Positions 60,155-64,000 of a stretch of 64,000 bases of DNA are shown here, piece after piece. Position 1 is the first letter of the stretch. Every line of letters begins with the position of its first letter. Under the pieces are notes generated by a model. It was given only the letters and a program-made list of their open reading frames with translations, was not told the origin of the DNA and did not search any database. This DNA comes from Halomonas caseinilytica. GTDB taxonomy: Bacteria > Pseudomonadota > Gammaproteobacteria > Pseudomonadales > Halomonadaceae. Both the position numbers and the translations under genes were made by a program. The stretch spans positions 336,969 through 400,968 of the forward strand of contig NZ_BDEP01000016.1 in NCBI RefSeq assembly GCF_001662305.1, written 5' to 3'.

Positions 60155-62590
60155 TCATGCCTGGGCATGTCGCGCGATTCGTTGCAGGCGATGACGCAGC
60201 GCGGGGTCGAACAGCGTCTGTCCACGTAGCGCGCCTTCGCGCAGCCGTGAACCGTAATACAGGCGCCCATCCCGGGTGCGGAGCCAGCCTTCGACCTCGA
60301 GGTTCTGCACCAGGCTTGCGAACAGGCGAGCGTCGAAGAATTCCGGTGAATCACGTCCGGTCAGTCGCCCCAGTCGTTCGGCCAGCTGGCGAGTGCGTTC
60401 AGTCAGGGCGTCACGGGTGAAATGTCCCGGCGCCTCACCGAGCAGCACCGAGAGCAGCAGGTAACCGCGTTCCAGCGGTGGTTGCATCAACCTGCCGAGC
60501 ATGCGCAGTTGTTCTTCGCCGGTCAGCGAGGAGGTACGCCGCCATCGGTCGCCATCGTCTTCCAGTAGCCCCTGTTCGGCAAGACGTTCCAACGTGTCGG
60601 CCAGCGCCTCGCGCAACGAGGCCGGCGGCGCGATAGCGAATTCCCGTACCAGCACCGGCCAGCTCGGTGCCAGCAGGCGCTCCAGGTCATCCAGGGTATG
60701 GCAGGGCTGGTGGCGGAAAGCGAAGGCGGTGAGGCCGATGAGCGCATAGAGGTGCAGGACATTGTTGCGATACCAGCCCAGCAGCGTGGCCTGGGCGGGC
60801 TCGGCAGTGACCAGGTCTCCCAGCGCGTGAGGGCTGTGCTCGAGCATGCCCAGCGCACGGGTCTGGGCGATCCAGTCGGCGGGCTCGCCGGGCGGCAGGG
60901 CGAAGGCATGCTCGCGCCCCAGCGAGGCCAGCAATGCCAGGTGGCGCTCCAGCAAGGACGCTTCGATGGCATGGTGCGGCGTGGCCAGAAGGCCCAGGGC
61001 GACCAGGTTTACCGGGTTGAGCGAGGCGGCAGCATTGATGCGTCGCGCCAGTGTTTCACCGAGCTCGGTGACGGCGGTGCGCCGCCATTCGGGCGGTGCG
61101 GTGTCCAGGGAGTCGTCACGCCAGCCAGGCCGGGTGCGGTCGAGGAAATCATCCAGCGCCAGTGGCTCGCCGATGTTCACGGCAACGCGACCATGGGGCT
61201 CGCGCAGTCGTCGCACGACCCGCAGCAAGGCCAGGGGCGACTCCTTGCGCTTGCCACCGCCAGCAAGCTCACGCTGATAGCTGGCTTCCTCGAGGATGCG
61301 TTCATAGCCGATGTAGACAGGCACGAAGACGAGCGGCTGCCCGCCTTCCCGCTGGCTGCGCAGGAAGGAGTCCAGCGTCATGGCCAGCATGCCTGGGCGG
61401 GGTGGCAGCATTCTACCGCTGCGCGATCGTCCGCCCTCGATGAAATATTCCAGAGGATGGCCTCGGTTGAGCAGGCGGTGCAAGTATTCCTTGAAGACCG
61501 CCGAATACAGGGCTTTGCCGCGGAAGCTGCGGCGCATGAAGAAGGCGCCGCCACGACGCAGCAGCGGGCCGATCAGCGGCATGTCGAGATTGCGCCCGGC
61601 GGCGATGTGGGGTGGCATCAGCCCCTGAGCGTAGAGTACGTAGGAAAGCAGCAGATAGTCGATGTGACTGCGGTGACAGGGCACATAGACCAGGGTGCAT
61701 TCACCGGCCAGCGGTTTGACATCTTCCAGCCCACGCGCATCGACGCCATCGTAGAGGCGATTCCACAACCGGCCTAGCACGCCATCGAGGAAGCGCAGCA
61801 CGGGATAGCTCATGCTGGAGGCGATCTCCCGGCCATAGCGTCGTGCGCGTTGCGTCAGGCGCGCACGCTGACGGGGCGAGTGCCCGGCTTGTTCCTCGAT
61901 GGCGCGGCGTACCGGCTCGCTGCGTGCCACGCCCTCGATCAGGGTGCGCCGGTGGGACAGATCAGGTCCCAGCACGCGGGAGCGCATGCGCCGGAAATGC
62001 ACGCGGAGCAGGCGGGCTGCCTTGCGGTCGGTGAGCGATGGCTCGCGACCGTCATCGAGCTCGGCGAGGCGCAGGGGAGCGCCGAAGTGGACCTCCAGGT
62101 CGCGACCGTTGACCATGACGGCCAGCAGGCGTCGCAGGCGACCGGTAAGGCGCCAGCTGTCGGCCGCGAGTAGCTGCCAGAGTCCGAAACGCTTGCCCGG
62201 CGCGCGCCCCCAGAAGATGCTGACGGGGACCAGCTGAATATCGCGGCCTGTGTCGCGGTGAGCTTCGATGACCGCTCGAAATGGCGAGCGTGGCCCCCGG
62301 CGACGTTGCCAAAGGTGCCGCCGCGTGGTGGGCAGCGAGAGCTGGGCGGGCAGGGTATGATCGCCGAGGTGCCTTGGCAGGGTGGCGTCGGGGAGGCCTT
62401 GCTGGCGGGCCAGGACGTCGAGCAGCAAGCTGTCGGAGAGAGAGGAGCGCGGCAGGACGTACAAGGTCGTCAGGTCGGGATCGAGGCCGAGAGCCTCCGG
62501 CGCGGGTTCGAGCAGGCGTACCTGGGTCCAGGCGGCGATCAAGCGGCGCAATGGCGCGCGGAGCGGATTGACGGAAGTGGCACTGGCCAT
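60155..62590 (-). CDS. plsB: Glycerol-3-phosphate 1-O-acyltransferase PlsB
   Basis: Makes lysophosphatidic acid from glycerol-3-phosphate and acyl-CoA or acyl-ACP at the inner membrane, the first step of phospholipid synthesis. The acyltransferase motifs are clear: block I VPCHRSHIDYLLLSY (H-x4-D), block II GAFFMRRSFRGKALY, block III FIEGGRSRSGRML and block IV PVYIGYERILE. Length 811 is typical of PlsB. It is divergent from the clsB-like gene across 72 bp, so two phospholipid genes share one control region. Confidence 0.96.
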   Translation of the reverse strand: MASATSVNPLRAPLRRLIAAWTQVRLLEPAPEALGLDPDLTTLYVLPRSSLSDSLLLDVLARQQGLPDATLPRHLGDHTLPAQLSLPTTRRHLWQRRRGPRSPFRAVIEAHRDTGRDIQLVPVSIFWGRAPGKRFGLWQLLAADSWRLTGRLRRLLAVMVNGRDLEVHFGAPLRLAELDDGREPSLTDRKAARLLRVHFRRMRSRVLGPDLSHRRTLIEGVARSEPVRRAIEEQAGHSPRQRARLTQRARRYGREIASSMSYPVLRFLDGVLGRLWNRLYDGVDARGLEDVKPLAGECTLVYVPCHRSHIDYLLLSYVLYAQGLMPPHIAAGRNLDMPLIGPLLRRGGAFFMRRSFRGKALYSAVFKEYLHRLLNRGHPLEYFIEGGRSRSGRMLPPRPGMLAMTLDSFLRSQREGGQPLVFVPVYIGYERILEEASYQRELAGGGKRKESPLALLRVVRRLREPHGRVAVNIGEPLALDDFLDRTRPGWRDDSLDTAPPEWRRTAVTELGETLARRINAAASLNPVNLVALGLLATPHHAIEASLLERHLALLASLGREHAFALPPGEPADWIAQTRALGMLEHSPHALGDLVTAEPAQATLLGWYRNNVLHLYALIGLTAFAFRHQPCHTLDDLERLLAPSWPVLVREFAIAPPASLREALADTLERLAEQGLLEDDGDRWRRTSSLTGEEQLRMLGRLMQPPLERGYLLLSVLLGEAPGHFTRDALTERTRQLAERLGRLTGRDSPEFFDARLFASLVQNLEVEGWLRTRDGRLYYGSRLREGALRGQTLFDPALRHRLQRIARHAQA

Positions 62591-62662
62591 GCGATCGCTC
62601 TTGAAGAGGATGAGGGGCCAGTATAGCGGTGCCTTGCGGTGGGGTCAGGAGGCGTGGGAGCA

Positions 62663-63796
62663 ATGGGAGACGGGACGATGTCGGGAGTCTGGCGGGAGGC
62701 CAATCATTTCCAGCTGCTGCCGGAGGCGGCGCGCTTTCTGCCGGCGATGTTCGAGGCCGTCGGCGCGGCCCGGGAATCGTTGCTGATCGAGCTCTACCTG
62801 ATGGAGTCGGGGCGCCTGGCCACCATGGTGATCGATGCCTTGCTGGCAGCGGCGTCGCGTGGCGTGTCGGTGAGGTTGCTGCTCGATGGCTATGGTGCCA
62901 TGGGCTTGTCGACGGCGGATCGTCGTCGACTTGAAGCAGGCGGCGTGGCCCTGCGCTGGTTCAATCCGCTGGGATGGCATTCCCTGGCACGCAACTTGAC
63001 GCGCGACCATCGCAAGCTGGTGGTCGTGGATGGCCGGGTGGCCTTTACCGGCGGCTTCGGGGCGGTCGACGACTTTCTCGAGGCTTGGTACGAGGTGGCG
63101 GTGCGCATCGAGGGGCCGGTGGTCGATGACTGGGTGCGCTTGTTCGTGTCGCTCTGGGACTCGCCGATGACACGAGGCAACCAGGGCGCCCCACGGACTC
63201 AGTGTCGGCTGCCTGGAGCGGCAGTGCCATCGCGAGGCACCATGCGGGGCCGCGTTGTCTGGGGGCGAGGCTATCGCTATCAGGCCATCCGGCTGTCCCT
63301 GCAGCGTCGCGTGGATGAGGCTCGCCAGCGTATCTGGATATGCACGCCCTATTTCGTGCCGACGCTGAGCCTGCGGCGCCGACTCGCACGCGCCGCACGG
63401 CGCGGAGTGGACGTGCGTCTGCTGCTGCCCGGCGGGGATCATGACCATCCCGGCGTGCGTTACGCCGGCCAGCGTTTCTATGGGCGTCTGCTACGTGCCG
63501 GCGTGCGCATCTTCGAATTCCAGCCGTCCTTCATCCATGCCAAGTTCTCGATGGTCGATGACTGGGTGAGCCTTGGTTCCTGCAATTTCGACCACTGGAG
63601 CCTGCAGTGGAACCTCGAGGCCAATCAGGAAGTGGACGACGCCGACTTCGCCACTGAGGTGGCCGCGCTGTTCGAGCGCAATTTCGCCGCCAGCCGGGAA
63701 GTGCATCGTGACGACTGGGCGCGTCGGCCACGCGGACAACGGTTCAAGGAATGGCTGTTCGGGATACTGGACGGCATGGTGACGAGGCTGCGCTGA
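62663..63796 (+). CDS. clsB: Cardiolipin synthase B-type phospholipase D family protein
   Basis: A phospholipase D superfamily transphosphatidylase. Two HKD motifs are present: DHRKLVVVDGRVAFTGGFG at about residue 115 and IHAKFSMVDDWVSLGSCNFD at about residue 300, each with the H-x-K-x4-D pattern. Length about 377 without N-terminal membrane helices fits ClsB rather than ClsA. ATG 62663 has AGGAGG ten bases upstream; ATG 62678 is a good alternative. It is divergent from plsB, which supports a role in phospholipid synthesis. Confidence 0.88.
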   Translation: MGDGTMSGVWREANHFQLLPEAARFLPAMFEAVGAARESLLIELYLMESGRLATMVIDALLAAASRGVSVRLLLDGYGAMGLSTADRRRLEAGGVALRWFNPLGWHSLARNLTRDHRKLVVVDGRVAFTGGFGAVDDFLEAWYEVAVRIEGPVVDDWVRLFVSLWDSPMTRGNQGAPRTQCRLPGAAVPSRGTMRGRVVWGRGYRYQAIRLSLQRRVDEARQRIWICTPYFVPTLSLRRRLARAARRGVDVRLLLPGGDHDHPGVRYAGQRFYGRLLRAGVRIFEFQPSFIHAKFSMVDDWVSLGSCNFDHWSLQWNLEANQEVDDADFATEVAALFERNFAASREVHRDDWARRPRGQRFKEWLFGILDGMVTRLR

Positions 63797-63802
63797 CTCG
63801 GT

Positions 63803-63849
63803 CCGGGCAGCGCCCGGCCCGGAGCTGGAAGAACGCCCGCTTTGCGGGC
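63803..63849 (+). terminator. Two hairpins after clsB
   Basis: CCGGGC/GCCCGG at 63803-63817 and GCCCGC/GCGGGC at 63835-63849 (loop TTT, followed by TTAAG). They lie just past the clsB stop and begin the repeat-rich tract that runs to the window's right edge. Confidence 0.5.
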
Positions 63850-63858
63850 TTAAGCTTG

Positions 63859-63916
63859 AAGCTGGAAGAAAAAACCTTGACCCCATGTTGTCGGGGTTCA
63901 TGCTGTTTTCCAGCTT
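63859..63916. repeat. Large inverted repeat with internal stem
   Basis: AAGCTGGAA at 63859-63867 is the exact complement of TTCCAGCTT at 63908-63916. Between them ACCCC/GGGGT forms an inner stem (63880-63897), and A and T tracts flank it, giving a structure that could end transcription in both directions. Confidence 0.55.
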
Positions 63917-63958
63917 CCAGCTTCCAGCTTCCAGCTTCCAGCTTCCAGCTTCCAGCTT
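63910..63958. repeat. Tandem heptamer repeat, seven copies of CCAGCTT
   Basis: Seven perfect head-to-tail copies of CCAGCTT. Inverted single copies (AAGCTGG, GGAGCTGG) lie just upstream at 63821-63866. The last copy provides the first two bases of the complementary stop codon of the gene entering from the right. A likely slippage hot-spot. Confidence 0.95.
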
Positions 63959-64000
63959 ACGTCTTGCGCGTCTTCTTGCCACGACCGGATGGCCCCTTGC
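63957..64000 (-). CDS. C-terminal end of a gene running in from the right edge
   Basis: On the minus strand the last 14 codons read KGPSGRGKKTRKT followed by a TAA stop at 63957-63959. The basic, Gly-rich tail looks like the end of a nucleic-acid-binding protein, but 13 residues cannot identify it. The stop codon adjoins the heptamer array. Confidence 0.35.
   Translation of the reverse strand, partial: KGPSGRGKKTRKT

Noticed and set aside
63910..63958. CRISPR array
   Set aside because: Units are 7 bp with no spacers; this is a simple tandem repeat.

Overview
The window reads as a chromosomal segment of a GC-rich gammaproteobacterium, most likely a Halomonas-like member of the Halomonadaceae. 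The reasons are the gene orders (surE-pcm-nlpD-rpoS; nrdR-ribD-ribBA-ribH-nusB-thiL-pgpA; bepA/tusA/bcp/dapA/bamC/purC as in Pseudomonas; nadC/ampD divergent), the acidic proteins with Asp/Glu-rich linkers (NlpD, AceF), and protein sequences intermediate between pseudomonads and other Oceanospirillales. Species-level assignment cannot be made from sequence reading alone. No rRNA or tRNA genes, CRISPR arrays, insertion sequences or phage genes were seen.

Layout. 1-5.7 kb: tRNA modification and stationary-phase block (truD, surE, pcm, a DUF368 polyprenyl-phosphate transporter, nlpD, rpoS). 5.9-13 kb: alr, lpxL, a DUF2254 membrane protein, ettA, a small acidic protein and an MFS transporter. 13-21.2 kb: Rdx/SelT-like protein, an EamA transporter, tesA divergent from the ybbA-ybbP ABC pair, an unrecognised secreted protein, and glyA with a hairpin in its leader.

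21.3-32.7 kb is the accessory part: a visibly AT-richer polysaccharide operon inserted between glyA and nrdR. It opens with an exact ops element (GGCGGTAGCGTG), the RfaH recruitment site, right after a leader hairpin. It encodes UDP-ManNAc/UDP-ManNAcA synthesis (wecB, wecC), a large two-domain glycosyltransferase, an unrecognised membrane protein with a soluble C-terminal domain that looks distantly kinase-like, a GT4 glycosyltransferase and a WcaJ-type initiating sugar-phosphate transferase, and closes at a clear terminator. It has no recognisable flippase, polymerase or export gene, and it carries a stretch of about 0.95 kb without a convincing gene. This is the region most likely to hold something undescribed.

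32.8-45.3 kb: nrdR; the riboflavin/NusB/ThiL/PgpA operon (no riboflavin synthase gene, and a GTP cyclohydrolase II-like domain without its zinc cysteines); a DUF945 protein; a lon paralog; bepA divergent from tusA-perM. 45.3-52.6 kb: bcp, dapA-bamC-MBL hydrolase-purC, trmO, a GNAT protein, nadC and ampD. 52.9-60.1 kb: pyruvate dehydrogenase (aceE, aceF with three lipoyl domains), adk, tsaB-rsmJ. 60.2-64 kb: the phospholipid genes plsB and clsB, then a tract of hairpins and a 7 x 7-bp tandem repeat that ends on the stop codon of a gene entering from the right edge.

Most genes are ordinary housekeeping functions in tight operons with ATGA-type overlaps (ybbA/ybbP, ribH/nusB, thiL/pgpA, tusA/perM, tsaB/rsmJ). 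Cell-envelope biology recurs: lipid A acylation, undecaprenyl-phosphate recycling, BAM assembly, peptidoglycan recycling, phospholipid synthesis and the surface glycan operon.
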